Of a DNA stretch of 64,000 bases, positions 1 through 9,064 are shown in pieces (position 1 is the first letter of the stretch; each line of letters starts with the position of its first letter). The position numbers were made by a program, and so were the translations under genes. The notes below the pieces were generated by a model, which made no database searches, was not told the origin of the DNA, and saw nothing but the letters and a program-made list of their open reading frames with translations. Source of the DNA: Bittarella massiliensis (ex Durand et al. 2017) (GTDB lineage Bacteria > Bacillota > Clostridia > Oscillospirales > Ruminococcaceae); NCBI RefSeq assembly GCF_001486165.1, contig NZ_LN908977.1:1058177-1122176 (forward strand), given 5' to 3'.

Positions 1-1210
1 CCTTGCGCTTGAGCCGCTCCCCCTCCTTGATGGACCGGATCAGGGACTGGGTCTTGGCGGCCATGTTGTTAAAGGAGGAGGCCAGCCGCCCCAGTTCATC
101 CCCCCGCTCCACCGGGGTGCGCACCGCCAGCTCTCCCCGGGAGAAGCGATCCATCGCCCCCTCCAGGGCGAGGATGGGGCCGGTCATCCAGTGGGTAAAG
201 ATAAGATCGGCCAGGGCCACCAGCAGGACGATGGCCCCCAGCAGCAAGATGGCGTAAAAGCGGAGGGCGCGCACCGGCTGCACCAGTTCCGAGAGGGGGG
301 TCAGCTCGACAAAGGTAAAGTCGGTGCCCTCCACCGGGGTGCGCACCACCATCACCTGCTCTCCCGAGGAGGCGGTGGCCACGCTGTACCCCCCCTCCTT
401 GGAGAGTTCACTCCGCCAGTCCCCCACCTGCTGGATGGGCTGGCCGATATCGGGCTTGTACCAGCTGGAGAGGACGGCATCACTCTTGTCCACCAGATAG
501 GCCTGCCGGTGCTGACTGCGGGCCGAGCCCATGGACTCTGCGTACTTGGCCTCGCTGATCTTAAAAAAAGTGATCCCCACCGGCTTGCCGGTGATGTGGT
601 CCTTGACCAGCCGCGCCTTGATGATGTAGTAGCGAAAGACCCCACTGCCCTGTTCGTCCCGGTAGGTGCTGCTGGTGACAATGGCGCCGTCGGCCTCCAG
701 CACCTGCCGGTACCAGCTCTGCCCCTTCAGGTCTTGCTGCGAATAGCGGTCGGAGGCGAGGGTGTTCAGGGACATGCCGTTAAAGCCCACCACATAGGCG
801 TTGATGGCGTAACCGTAGCCCCCCGAGGTATAGGTGAGGGAGGAGTAGGGATCGGCGGCGGCCGTGCCGGTGGACTGGGCGCTCCAGCGGTCCAGCAACT
901 TGATGCGAGCCTCCCGCTGGCTGGTTTCGTCCACCTGCTCCGCCGGGGTCTCCAGGGCGGCGATGATGGCGCTGTCCTCGGCCAAGCCGTGAAGGAGCCG
1001 GTCGGTGGAGAGGCTGTAACTGGCCACCGCCTGGGCCAGTTGGGAGGAGGCGGCCCGCTGCATCTCAAAGAGGTTTTGCTCCAATGCCTGCTGGGCGTTG
1101 CCAAAAAGGGCCCAGACCGCCAGCGCCACCACCGAGACCGGCAGACAGAACACCAGCAGAAAGACCTTGTACTTGATACTCAGCCCCTGCCTGTTGTACT
1201 TCCTCGCCAA
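1..1210 (-). CDS. Cache/HAMP membrane sensor, probably a sensor histidine kinase (partial)
   Basis: The gene reads leftward and runs off the window edge, so only about 403 N-terminal residues are visible. A transmembrane helix lies near residues 13-33. It is followed by a ~280-residue extracellular double-Cache-like region with a YGYAINAYVVGF core and an SWYRQVLEADG motif. A second helix lies near 315-337 and a HAMP linker near 340-385 (RGDELGRLASSFNNMAAKT). This order is typical of YesM/LytS-type sensor histidine kinases, but the catalytic part is outside the window, so a chemoreceptor or diguanylate cyclase is not excluded. The chosen start is TTG at 1210, seven bases after a G-rich tract. 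GTG at 1219 is an alternative. Confidence 0.7.
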   Translation of the reverse strand, partial: MARKYNRQGLSIKYKVFLLVFCLPVSVVALAVWALFGNAQQALEQNLFEMQRAASSQLAQAVASYSLSTDRLLHGLAEDSAIIAALETPAEQVDETSQREARIKLLDRWSAQSTGTAAADPYSSLTYTSGGYGYAINAYVVGFNGMSLNTLASDRYSQQDLKGQSWYRQVLEADGAIVTSSTYRDEQGSGVFRYYIIKARLVKDHITGKPVGITFFKISEAKYAESMGSARSQHRQAYLVDKSDAVLSSWYKPDIGQPIQQVGDWRSELSKEGGYSVATASSGEQVMVVRTPVEGTDFTFVELTPLSELVQPVRALRFYAILLLGAIVLLVALADLIFTHWMTGPILALEGAMDRFSRGELAVRTPVERGDELGRLASSFNNMAAKTQSLIRSIKEGERLKRK

Positions 1211-1353
1211 ACTCGACACCCCCCGACAAAAAACTACAACTTTATCATACTGTCCCGGCGGTGGGGTTGTCAATCGAGCTCTTTGGTCAAAATCCATTTC
1301 TTTTGCGGGGGCAGAGAAAAGACGTCCCCTCCCCCCTGCGCCGGCGGCCGGGC

Positions 1354-1398
1354 AAAAAGAGAGGGCGCCGGGGCGGTCTACCCGCGCCCGGCGCCCTC
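1354..1398 (-). terminator. Terminator after spoIVA
   Basis: On the minus strand the arms GAGGGCGCCGG and CCGGCGCCCTC are followed by CTTTTT, just past the spoIVA stop. Confidence 0.8.
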
Positions 1399-1431
1399 AC
1401 GGCCACCCGTTTTTCACGTCCCTGGGGCCCT

Positions 1432-2904
1432 CTAGATGATGATGCAGATGAGCCCCGAGCAGCCCTCGTTGATGACCCGCTCCACCGTCTCCTGGATTTT
1501 GGTGCGGGCGTCCATGGGCATCCGGTAGAGCTTGTTGTGCAGCCCCTCGTTGACCAGGTCGTGCAGGCTCTTGCCGAAGATGTTCGACTCCCAGATCTTG
1601 CCCGGGCTCTCCTCGAACTCCTTGAGCAGGTACATCACCAGCTCCTCCGACTGCTTCTCGCTGCCGACGATGGGCGAGACCTCGGTGGTGATGTTGGCCT
1701 TCATCATGTGGATGGAGGGGGCCGACGCCTTGAGCCGGACCCCGTAGCGCCCGCCCTGCTTGACGATCTCCGGCTCCTCCAGCGAGAGCTCGTCGATGGT
1801 GGGCATGACGATGCCGTAGCCGGTGGCCTCCACCTCGGCCATGGCGTCCTTGATCTTGTCGTACTCGGCCTTGGCCTTGGCCAGGGAGACGATGCAGGGC
1901 ATCAAATCGGACTCGTCGTTTAGGTCCAGCCCGGTGTTCTCGGCGATGATCTTGTAAAAGAGATCGCTCTCCAGGCCGATATTCAGGCTGGCCGCGCCGG
2001 TGCCCAGGTCGATGGACTTGACGTTGACGTTGGAGATCTGGGGGCAGTCGTAGAGCTTTTGGGCCGTCTCGTCGATTTGAGAGATGCGGTCCACCTCGCC
2101 GAAGAGCTCGGTGATCTTGCCGAAGACCGCCGACTTGAGCCAGTGGTCCTTCTCCAAGGTGTTGATCCAGCGGGGCATCTGGATGGAGATCTCCTTGACC
2201 GGGAACTCGTGCAGCAGCCCCTTGAGGACGCCGGTGATGTCGGCGGCCGACAGCTCCAGGCAGTTGAGGGGGAGCACCGGCACCTGGTGGCGCTCCTGCA
2301 GGTAGTCGCGCAGGTGGAGGGTGCGCTCGTCCCCCGGGTGGGCCGAGTTGAGGATGACCACAAAGGGTTTGCCCAGCTCCTTGAGCTCCTTGATGACCCG
2401 GGTCTCGGCCTCGGCGTAATCCTCGCGGGGGATCTCGCAGATGGAGCCGTCGGTGGTCACCACCACCCCCACGGTGGCGTGCTCCTGAATGACCTTTTCG
2501 GTGCCGATCTCAGCGGCCTTCTCAAAGGGCATGGGGGTGTCCGACCAGGGGGAGTCCACCAGCCGGGAACCCTCGCCGTCGGTGTAGCCGATGCTCGACT
2601 GCACCACAAAGCCCACGCTGTCCACCATCCGCACCTTGAAGTGGGAGCCGCCGTCCAGCAGCACCTCCACCGGCTCCTCGGGGATGAACTTGGGCTCGGT
2701 GGTCATGATCATCTTGCCGGCCGCCGACTGGGGCAGTTCGTCCACCGCCCGCTGGCGGATGGCGTCGTCGCCGATGTTGGGGATGACCATGGTCTCCATC
2801 ATCCGCTTGATGAAGGTGGATTTGCCGGTGCGCACCGGGCCCACCACCCCCACATAGATGCAACCCCCTGTGCGGCGGGCGATGTCTTGATAGATGTCGT
2901 TCAT
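1432..2904 (-). CDS. spoIVA: Stage IV sporulation protein A
   Basis: SpoIVA is the ATPase that polymerises on the mother-cell face of the forespore membrane and forms the base layer of the spore coat. The protein is 490 residues, close to the usual 492. Its Walker A motif GPVRTGKST lies at about residues 22-30, and it ends in the hydrophobic GLICIII tail that is strongly conserved in the family and needed for localisation. It lies 18 bp downstream of the sipL-like gene and is probably co-transcribed with it. The start is ATG at 2904. The upstream GTGGGGG is a weaker ribosome binding site than its neighbours have, which fits translation as the second gene of an operon. A strong terminator follows. 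Identification is firm. Confidence 0.97.
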   Translation of the reverse strand: MNDIYQDIARRTGGCIYVGVVGPVRTGKSTFIKRMMETMVIPNIGDDAIRQRAVDELPQSAAGKMIMTTEPKFIPEEPVEVLLDGGSHFKVRMVDSVGFVVQSSIGYTDGEGSRLVDSPWSDTPMPFEKAAEIGTEKVIQEHATVGVVVTTDGSICEIPREDYAEAETRVIKELKELGKPFVVILNSAHPGDERTLHLRDYLQERHQVPVLPLNCLELSAADITGVLKGLLHEFPVKEISIQMPRWINTLEKDHWLKSAVFGKITELFGEVDRISQIDETAQKLYDCPQISNVNVKSIDLGTGAASLNIGLESDLFYKIIAENTGLDLNDESDLMPCIVSLAKAKAEYDKIKDAMAEVEATGYGIVMPTIDELSLEEPEIVKQGGRYGVRLKASAPSIHMMKANITTEVSPIVGSEKQSEELVMYLLKEFEESPGKIWESNIFGKSLHDLVNEGLHNKLYRMPMDARTKIQETVERVINEGCSGLICIII

Positions 2905-2922
2905 TTTTTTACCCCCACTTTC

Positions 2923-4461
2923 CTATTCGGACACGATCGGGATGAGCAGCGTCCGCTTTTCGGGCACGGTGTCTCCCTCCAGGCTGTTTTCCTGCACGAT
3001 TCCCTCCACCGAGGTGTTGTAGCGCTTGGCAATCTGCCAGACGTCCTCTCCCCTGTCGCAGTAGTAGATGGTGAGGGCGATGTTCTTGTCGGTCTCCTTG
3101 GGCGACTCCTCGTCCACCGACAGGTCCTCCACCACGTTGCCGGTAAAGGTGGAGGTGAGCACCGCCTCCCCCTCTAAATCAAAGCGGAGTTCGGCCCCGC
3201 CGTCCGGGGCGAGGGAGGCGCTGCTGCCGGTCAGCTTGATGGTCAGGTCGGCCGTCTGGTTCTGGCCGTCCCCGGGGGCGGGGATGCGGGTCTCGAAGTC
3301 CACGTTCTTCTCAGAAAAGTGGAGGGTCCCCTCCCCGTCGGCCCCAATGACGGTGGCCTTGACGTTGCCGGCGGCCACCAGCACCCCCTCCTCCATCTTC
3401 TGGGTGAGGAGGTTGACCTCCCCCCAGACGTCGTAGACGGTGGTCAGGGCCGGGCCGTCCAGCTTGACCTGGCGGGTGACGGTGAAGGCCTGCTTGGGGA
3501 GGATGGACACCGAACTGGCGGTGAAGGGCCGGGTCTTGTACTCGCTCTCAAAGGTGGTGGAGAAGAGGTCGCGGATGGTCTCGATCTCCTCTTGCCGGTA
3601 GCAGACCACCGAGGCCTCGCAGACCATCTGGGTGGAGAGGACGGTGTTCTCCCCCTCGATGTTCTGTTTGAGCTCCGCCTTGCAGTCCAGCACCGCCGCC
3701 CGCACCGAGAAGGCCATGTCGGCGCTGCAGTTCTCGATGTCCACGATCTGGCTGACGGGGATGGTGTAGTCGGCGCTCTCCACCTGGTTGTTCTGCAGCA
3801 GGTAGCTGACGTGGTTGCGGCACTCGCCCTTGAGGATGACCTTGCCGGTGATGACCTTGTAGTCGTCGATGGAGAGGTAGCTGTCCACCCCCAACACCGC
3901 CTCCGGCGGGCTGGAGAGGGCCAGGTCGGTCTCGTCCTCCAGGCTGAAGGCCTTCTGCCCCGAGGCGGCGGGGACGGTGGCGGAGAAGCGCTCCTTCTTC
4001 ATCTGCACCCCCATGCCGCTGACGTCCGAGAGGACGGTCTGCTCGGCCTTCCCCACCGCCTTGACGCGGATGGAGACCGAGCTGCGCACCGAGATGGCGC
4101 GGGGGTTGGTGGCCCGGCAGTTGATGTACTCGCCCTTGACGGCGGTCTCCACCAGCGCGTCCTCCACCGCCACCTTGGCGTCGATCTGTTTGGTGAAGGG
4201 GATGGACTGCTCGAAGCTGTAGAGCTTGGCGCCGTCCTCCGAGGTGTAGAGCAGGTGGAAGTGGACGTAGCCGTCGAGGATGATCTTCTGGTCCGCCCTC
4301 TGCTTGGAGACGATGTGGGGGGTGCCCATGCACTTGACGATCCGGACAATTTCGGCCAGATAGTCGGGCAGGATGAACTCGCTCTCCACGGTCTGTTCAA
4401 ATGTTTTATCCAATATCACTTGGCTGAGCTGGTAGGAACGGGTGGCCTTTTTGAGCTCCAT
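2923..4461 (-). CDS. sipL: SipL-like spore coat/cortex protein (SPOCS repeats plus LysM)
   Basis: This 512-residue protein has repeated SPOCS (DUF3794) β-rich modules, for example around residues 17-95 and 190-260. A C-terminal LysM domain near 465-512 carries the YYCDRGEDVWQIAKRYNTS motif. The architecture matches clostridial SipL, which binds SpoIVA through LysM and is needed to encase the forespore. Placement directly before spoIVA makes this assignment stronger. AGGAGG precedes the ATG at 4461. Other clostridial DUF3794-LysM proteins exist, so the name rests on architecture plus neighbourhood, not on domain content alone. Confidence 0.88.
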   Translation of the reverse strand: MELKKATRSYQLSQVILDKTFEQTVESEFILPDYLAEIVRIVKCMGTPHIVSKQRADQKIILDGYVHFHLLYTSEDGAKLYSFEQSIPFTKQIDAKVAVEDALVETAVKGEYINCRATNPRAISVRSSVSIRVKAVGKAEQTVLSDVSGMGVQMKKERFSATVPAASGQKAFSLEDETDLALSSPPEAVLGVDSYLSIDDYKVITGKVILKGECRNHVSYLLQNNQVESADYTIPVSQIVDIENCSADMAFSVRAAVLDCKAELKQNIEGENTVLSTQMVCEASVVCYRQEEIETIRDLFSTTFESEYKTRPFTASSVSILPKQAFTVTRQVKLDGPALTTVYDVWGEVNLLTQKMEEGVLVAAGNVKATVIGADGEGTLHFSEKNVDFETRIPAPGDGQNQTADLTIKLTGSSASLAPDGGAELRFDLEGEAVLTSTFTGNVVEDLSVDEESPKETDKNIALTIYYCDRGEDVWQIAKRYNTSVEGIVQENSLEGDTVPEKRTLLIPIVSE

Positions 4462-4742
4462 AGCGAAAAACCTCCTAAAGTCAATGCTTTACTTCCATTC
4501 TATTGGGCGGCTTGGCCGGATATGCCAGCGCGGCCGGGGCGGGGCGGCTTTTTTTGCGGGGGGCAGGAAAAGGGCGGGCCGGCCCATCCCCTATGCCCAG
4601 ATCAAAGCGCGCAGAGGAGGGCTCCCCCTGTCGGGCAACCGGGAGTTGCCCTCTCCCCCCAAAACGAAACCTGGCGTTTGTGGAAGCCCTCCCGCGCGGT
4701 GTGGTATACTGGGCGCACCAAAGAGAGAAGGAGGAAAGGGAG

Positions 4743-5435
4743 ATGCATTTTGGCCAGAATTTGCAGCTTTTGAGGAAGATCAGAAGCGGGATGACACAGG
4801 AGGAACTGGCGGAAAAAATCGGGGTCAGCAGACAGACTGTCTCCAAATGGGAGCTGAACGCTGCCTATCCCGAGATCGAAAAGGTGATTGAGCTGTGCAC
4901 CCTGTTTTCCTGCTCGATGGACCAGCTGATCCGGGAGGACATGGGGGTGATCGACGAGTCCTATTCAGACATCCGCTGCGAGTGGGTGGAGTCGTTTCGG
5001 TATCTTCAATACGCGGTTGTCAGCGCCGACCCGGAGGGGGACGCCATCGGCCATGTGACCCGCTGGGCGGAGGAGATAAAGATAGAGGCGCCCCGAATCA
5101 TCGGCTGGGATTTCCCCACTGTGTCGCAGGAACAGATCAACCTGTTTCACATGCACGGCTACGCCGCGGCGCTCATTTTGGAGGACGGGATCGAGCTCTG
5201 TGAGGAGGGGATGGAAATTGTCTCGCAGCCGAGGCAGCAGTATGTCGCGCTCACCATCAGGCAGCCGTTTACGTCTCCCTTCCACCTGATTCCCAACGCG
5301 TTTAAGGTCCTGCTCACCTACATGAAGGCCAACGGAATCAAAGCGAGGTATGACAAAGCCGTACTCTCCTGTTTTGAGCGGGTATACACCGCCGACGGGG
5401 TGGAGTACATGGACATCTATGTGGCGCGGGAGTAG
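4743..5435 (+). CDS. XRE-family regulator with GyrI-like effector-binding domain
   Basis: This 230-residue protein has an N-terminal Cro/C1-type helix-turn-helix (residues 1-60; MTQEELAEKIGVSRQTVSKWE). A longer C-terminal domain (about 80-230) resembles the GyrI-like/AraC effector-binding fold in secondary-structure pattern and its ending YMDIYVARE. Such fusions usually sense small, often hydrophobic ligands and control their own locus. The start is the ATG at 4743 with GGAGGAAAGGG upstream. A longer in-frame extension to 4503 lacks any coding look and is rejected. The gene stands alone on this strand with a terminator after it. The ligand and targets cannot be read from the sequence. Confidence 0.8.
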   Translation: MHFGQNLQLLRKIRSGMTQEELAEKIGVSRQTVSKWELNAAYPEIEKVIELCTLFSCSMDQLIREDMGVIDESYSDIRCEWVESFRYLQYAVVSADPEGDAIGHVTRWAEEIKIEAPRIIGWDFPTVSQEQINLFHMHGYAAALILEDGIELCEEGMEIVSQPRQQYVALTIRQPFTSPFHLIPNAFKVLLTYMKANGIKARYDKAVLSCFERVYTADGVEYMDIYVARE

Positions 5436-5463
5436 TCGCCGCGGCTGATCGGCCCCAAAAGAG

Positions 5464-5516
5464 AAAAGAGCATCTCCCCCGGTTCGCGCCGGATGAGATG
5501 CTCTTTTTCTTTTTGT
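5464..5516. terminator. Bidirectional terminator
   Basis: The arms AAAAGAGCATCTC and GAGATGCTCTTTTT with a T-rich tail lie between two convergent genes. Confidence 0.88.
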
Positions 5517-5555
5517 AAATATCTCCGCCCTGTCGGGAAAAACCGAGGGGGAAAA

Positions 5556-6668
5556 CTACTTGTTCAGCTCTTCCATCACCTGGTCGATGATCTCTTCAAA
5601 CTTGCCGCCATAGACGGGCATCGAGCCGGAGAACATCAGGTTGACCGGGTAGTTGAAATTCTCCACGTCGTTGCCGTAGATGTCGCGGTTGTCCTTGTCC
5701 TCGCCGTAGTGGGCGATGCGCTGGCGCATCCAGGTGGCGTCGTGCATGTAGGCAAAGCACTTTTTGCCCAGCTGCCAGGCCATGCCGCACTCAAAGGCCA
5801 CATCGCTGTTGGGCTCAAAGCCGTGGTAGTCGCTCAGGTCGGCGATGATGATGTCGCAGTTGCGCACGTGCTGCTGCCAGCGGTCAAAGAGGTTATAGGC
5901 CTTGGTGTAGGGGTCGTCGGACTCCACTTCGGCCACGCCGGGGGCGGCGTCGAGGGGGGTGATGGCCACCAGGCCCCGCTCCTCGCAGAGCTTCTTCATG
6001 GCGGCGTACTTCTCGGCGGCGTCGGGGTCGTACCGCTCGGGCCCGGCCAGGTAGACGACCGGCTTGTCGCCCTTTTCCAGGGTGACCTCGGCGCTGTGGT
6101 CCACGGCGGGGGTCTGGCGTTTGGCCTTGTGCTTGCGCTCCTCGTCCAGGTCGGTGCGCAGGGCCTTTAGGCAGTCGGTGTACTTGCCCTCGACGATTTT
6201 GCAGGAGCCGACGATGCAGGGGGCAAAGGGGATGTCCATGTGGGGGAGGACCCGGCCGTCCAGGTCGTAGACCTTGCCGTCCTCCTTCAGGGCCGCTCTC
6301 TGGTACTTGTGCACCACCGGGCGCAGGTCCCGGGTGTAGGCGTAGCAGCGCAGGCCGCGGGCATAGGCCATGCCGATCTCGTAGATGGTGCCGCCGTCGG
6401 GCTCGGTGCCGCGGAAGGACTCCAAATCGGCGAGGATGGCGGTGGAGACGGCCATGCTGTCGGCGCAGTTTTGGAAGATGGAGCGGGCGTTGTCGCGGGG
6501 CTCGGTGTCCGACCAATCGAGCTTTTTGTCGTTGGGCAGGGCCACCTGGAAGCCGTAGAACTCGGACTCTTTGCGCATGGCCGCCAGGAAGTTGGAGCCG
6601 CCGGTGTAGAAGCACTCGGGGCCGGCGATGTAGAGGCTCTCGTCGGGGTATTGGCTGTACTGATGCAT
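5556..6668 (-). CDS. Tandem nucleoside 2-deoxyribosyltransferase-fold protein
   Basis: This 370-residue protein is an internal duplication. The first copy (about 10-190) has YIAGPECF and GGTIYEIGMAYARG. The second (about 205-370) has VYLAGPERYDP, NCDIIIADLSDYHGFEPNSD and VAFECGMAWQLGK. These match the N-terminal strand-loop and the DxGTxxEIG active-site element of the nucleoside 2-deoxyribosyltransferase family, normally ~150 residues. Both copies keep the glutamate of the EIG/ECG motif. Known members exchange bases between deoxynucleosides or hydrolyse nucleotides, but the substrate here is unknown. The start ATG at 6668 has AAGGAGG upstream; a longer N-terminal extension is not supported. 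The gene stands alone. Confidence 0.85.
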   Translation of the reverse strand: MHQYSQYPDESLYIAGPECFYTGGSNFLAAMRKESEFYGFQVALPNDKKLDWSDTEPRDNARSIFQNCADSMAVSTAILADLESFRGTEPDGGTIYEIGMAYARGLRCYAYTRDLRPVVHKYQRAALKEDGKVYDLDGRVLPHMDIPFAPCIVGSCKIVEGKYTDCLKALRTDLDEERKHKAKRQTPAVDHSAEVTLEKGDKPVVYLAGPERYDPDAAEKYAAMKKLCEERGLVAITPLDAAPGVAEVESDDPYTKAYNLFDRWQQHVRNCDIIIADLSDYHGFEPNSDVAFECGMAWQLGKKCFAYMHDATWMRQRIAHYGEDKDNRDIYGNDVENFNYPVNLMFSGSMPVYGGKFEEIIDQVMEELNK

Positions 6669-6998
6669 ACTTTTTTCCTCCTTAAAAAGAGCGGCGGAAC
6701 CAAATTCCACCGCGATGGGCAAGGGGTGTCTGGGACATTTTTCACCTATTTTCAGAGTAAAGCAAAGGGCGGGGCTTGTCAATACAAAAGCCCTCGTCGC
6801 AGCGCACAAAAAACCGGGCGAAATTTTTACGGCAAACGGTTGCAGGGCGGCGCGCACTCCTTATCTCTTCTGAAGCTGTCCCTCAAACTGCGAAAAGACA
6901 ATCCCCCGCGCGGCCGGCCCGCGCCGCCCCTCTTGAACAGGCCGCTCCTCGCCGCGGCGCTTGAAGCAGGTGTCTGTCCTGCATCCTCCCTCCCCGCG

Positions 6999-7951
6999 GT
7001 TTTGCAGCCGGCGAAACCCGCGCGGAGGGCGCCCCTATATGTCTGACCGCACCCCTTCTCGTGGCGATTTTGATTTGTGCCCCCCATAGGCGGCGAGGAC
7101 GATGCGGGGATGGGCCCTGATAACATCGCGGCCATTCACCCACCCGCCTGGGGGAGAGCGGGATGGCCTTCGCGCCAATTTGGCTGTTTGGCAACTTTCG
7201 ATTTGCGCATCCATGTGGGGACGTCTTCCCGTTGCCCGGCGCGCTTTCCATTTTCGGCATTTCAATCCACATGTCCGCTTGGGGGATACCTTCTGATGTC
7301 AGGGCCTGACCGCGGTCGCAACCACTTTGGTTCATGTCCCCCCACGTGAGGGCGAGACCAGGCCAGCGCTTTATCGGCCCCCCGCCGGGCGGATTTCAAT
7401 CCACTCGCCCTGTGTGAGGGGACGACACGACACGCTCTAGAACTGCGGGATCGCCCCTGCATTTCGACTTATCCTCTCGCGCAGGGGACGACTCCAGAAC
7501 AGACTCGGCAAAATGGGGAAAAGCAGGCGTTTCCCCCACGTTCCCACGCGGGGGCGGCCCAGGGGTGCTTCAGCATCCGTCAATCCTTGCGGCATTTCAA
7601 TCTACGTCCCCGCGCAGGGTGCGACGGTGCCGCGAGCTCCTTGGCCTCGCCGCGGCAGTCATTCAACCCCCAGCACCCGAACGGGATGTGACCATTGCCC
7701 ACCAAACCGCCCTCTCTTTATCAATCTATTTCAGTCCATACATCCGGGGTGCGACTATACCCGCCATACGGCCCAGCCGGTACGCCGCCCATTTCAATCC
7801 ACACACCCGCGCGGGGTGCGACCTGCTGTATAAGCACCAGATTGGAGGGCGGGAGAAGATTTCAATCCACGTCCCCGCGCGAGGTGCGACCCGACGCGGT
7901 TTCTCCACCAGAAGGACGGCGGCTGCATTTAAACCTGCGCTCAGCTGCACC
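6999..7951 (-). CRISPR. Decayed type I-C-like CRISPR array (no cas genes)
   Basis: On the plus strand, variants of ATTTCAATCCAC...CCGCGCGGGGTGCGAC start near 7259, 7325, 7393, 7461, 7529, 7594, 7661, 7728, 7791, 7859 and 7927, a spacing of 63-68 bp. Fainter units lie near 6999, 7066, 7134 and 7194. The clearest 32-bp copies are 7594-7625, 7791-7822 and 7859-7890. The sequence and length match type I-C repeats, which end in GATTGAAAT when read on the minus strand. Copies are best preserved at the high-coordinate end and fade toward low coordinates, as expected if the leader lay near 7950 and the trailer end decayed. No cas gene is in the window. The 1.38-kb gap between genes holds nothing else recognisable. 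Confidence 0.72.
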
Positions 7952-7994
7952 CCATCCGCCCGGCCCCTCTCCCCCGTCCGCGCCCCGGCGCGCA

Positions 7995-8029
7995 AAGAGG
8001 GCCCGGGGCAGATTGCCCCGGGCCCTCTT
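7995..8029 (-). terminator. Terminator after tsf
   Basis: AAGAGGGCCCGGGGCA and its exact complement flank a 3-base loop just beyond the tsf stop. Confidence 0.85.
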
Positions 8030-8046
8030 GACGCGGTCGGTCCCGC

Positions 8047-8955
8047 TTATTTCACCATCTTGGCGACTTCAGAAGCCAGATCGTCCTCTCTCTTCTCGAT
8101 GCCTTCGCCCTTTTCAAAGCGGGCGAACTTGACGATGGAGATGTTGCCGCCCAGCTCTTTTGCCACCTGGGCGGTGTACTTGGCGACGGTCAGGTCCTGG
8201 TCCTTGACAAAGGGCTGCTCCAGCAGGCAGACCTCTTTGTAGTACTTGTTGATGCGGCCGTTGACCATCTTGTCGACGATGGCCTCGGGTTTGCCCTCGT
8301 TGAGAGCCTGCGCCCGGAGGATCTCCTTCTCCTTCTCGATCTCGTCGGAGGGGACCTCGTCCTTGGAGACATAGGTGGGGTTGGCCGCGGCAATCTGCAT
8401 GGCCACGTCCTTGCCGTAGGCGGCAAAGCCCTCTTTCCCGGCCACGTCGGTGTCGAAGAGCACCATGACGCCGTGGGTGCCGCCACCGTGGATGTAGGTG
8501 ACGACCTCGCCCTCAAAGCGGGCGAAGCGGCGGACGATCAGGTTCTCGCCGATGGTGAGGATCTTGTCGCGCAGCAGGGCCTCGACGGTGTCCTCGCTGC
8601 CGGCGGCTTTGCAGGCCAGCAGGGCGGCCACGTCGGCGGGAGCCTCTTTGATGACGGTCTTGGCGCAGGTGTCCACGAAGTCCTTGAAGTCGGCGTTCTT
8701 GGCCACGAAGTCGGTCTCGCTGTTGACCTCGACCAGGGCGCCCACCTTGGCGGCCTCGTCGACATAGGCGTAGACCAGCCCGTCGGCGGCGACCCGGCTG
8801 GATTTCTTGGCGGCGGCAGCCAGACCCTTTTCGCGCAGCAGCTCGACGGCCTTCTCCATGTCGCCGTCGGCCTCGGTGAGGGCCTTCTTGCAGTCCATCA
8901 TGCCGCAGCCGGTCTTCTCACGCAGCTCTTTTACGTCTTTTGCAGTAAATGCCAT
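8047..8955 (-). CDS. tsf: Translation elongation factor Ts
   Basis: EF-Ts is the guanine-nucleotide exchange factor that recycles EF-Tu during translation. The 302-residue protein opens with [28 protein letters not shown], the N-terminal UBA-like domain, and includes the TDFVAKN core motif. The ATG at 8955 follows GGAGGAAGTACA. It lies 109 bp after rpsB in the usual bacterial rpsB-tsf order. A small hairpin in the gap (9018-9046) may adjust the rpsB:tsf ratio. Confidence 0.98.
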   Translation of the reverse strand: MAFTAKDVKELREKTGCGMMDCKKALTEADGDMEKAVELLREKGLAAAAKKSSRVAADGLVYAYVDEAAKVGALVEVNSETDFVAKNADFKDFVDTCAKTVIKEAPADVAALLACKAAGSEDTVEALLRDKILTIGENLIVRRFARFEGEVVTYIHGGGTHGVMVLFDTDVAGKEGFAAYGKDVAMQIAAANPTYVSKDEVPSDEIEKEKEILRAQALNEGKPEAIVDKMVNGRINKYYKEVCLLEQPFVKDQDLTVAKYTAQVAKELGGNISIVKFARFEKGEGIEKREDDLASEVAKMVK

Positions 8956-9017
8956 TGTACTTCCTCCTATATGCGAATGATCAAATATGCCTGTTTGTGG
9001 GGCGAATATATCGCACA

Positions 9018-9046
9018 AATGCCCGTGCAACCTGCGCGGGCATTTC
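9018..9046 (-). promoter_or_regulatory. Intercistronic hairpin between rpsB and tsf
   Basis: AATGCCCG and CGGGCATT can pair on the minus-strand transcript, followed by TTGTG, not a T-run. This is consistent with a weak terminator or processing site between the two genes; the function is inferred. Confidence 0.4.
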
Positions 9047-9064
9047 TCGGCGTATGGGGGCTGA

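Noticed and set aside
4503-4742. An 80-residue N-terminal extension of the XRE regulator
   Set aside because: Low-complexity, Gly/Arg/Pro-rich translation upstream of a clear ribosome binding site and HTH start.
7035-8242. Several overlapping frames of 60-225 codons across the CRISPR relic
   Set aside because: Their sequence is generated by degenerate repeats (QSTSPR-, ISIHTPARGA-type strings) and lacks start signals.
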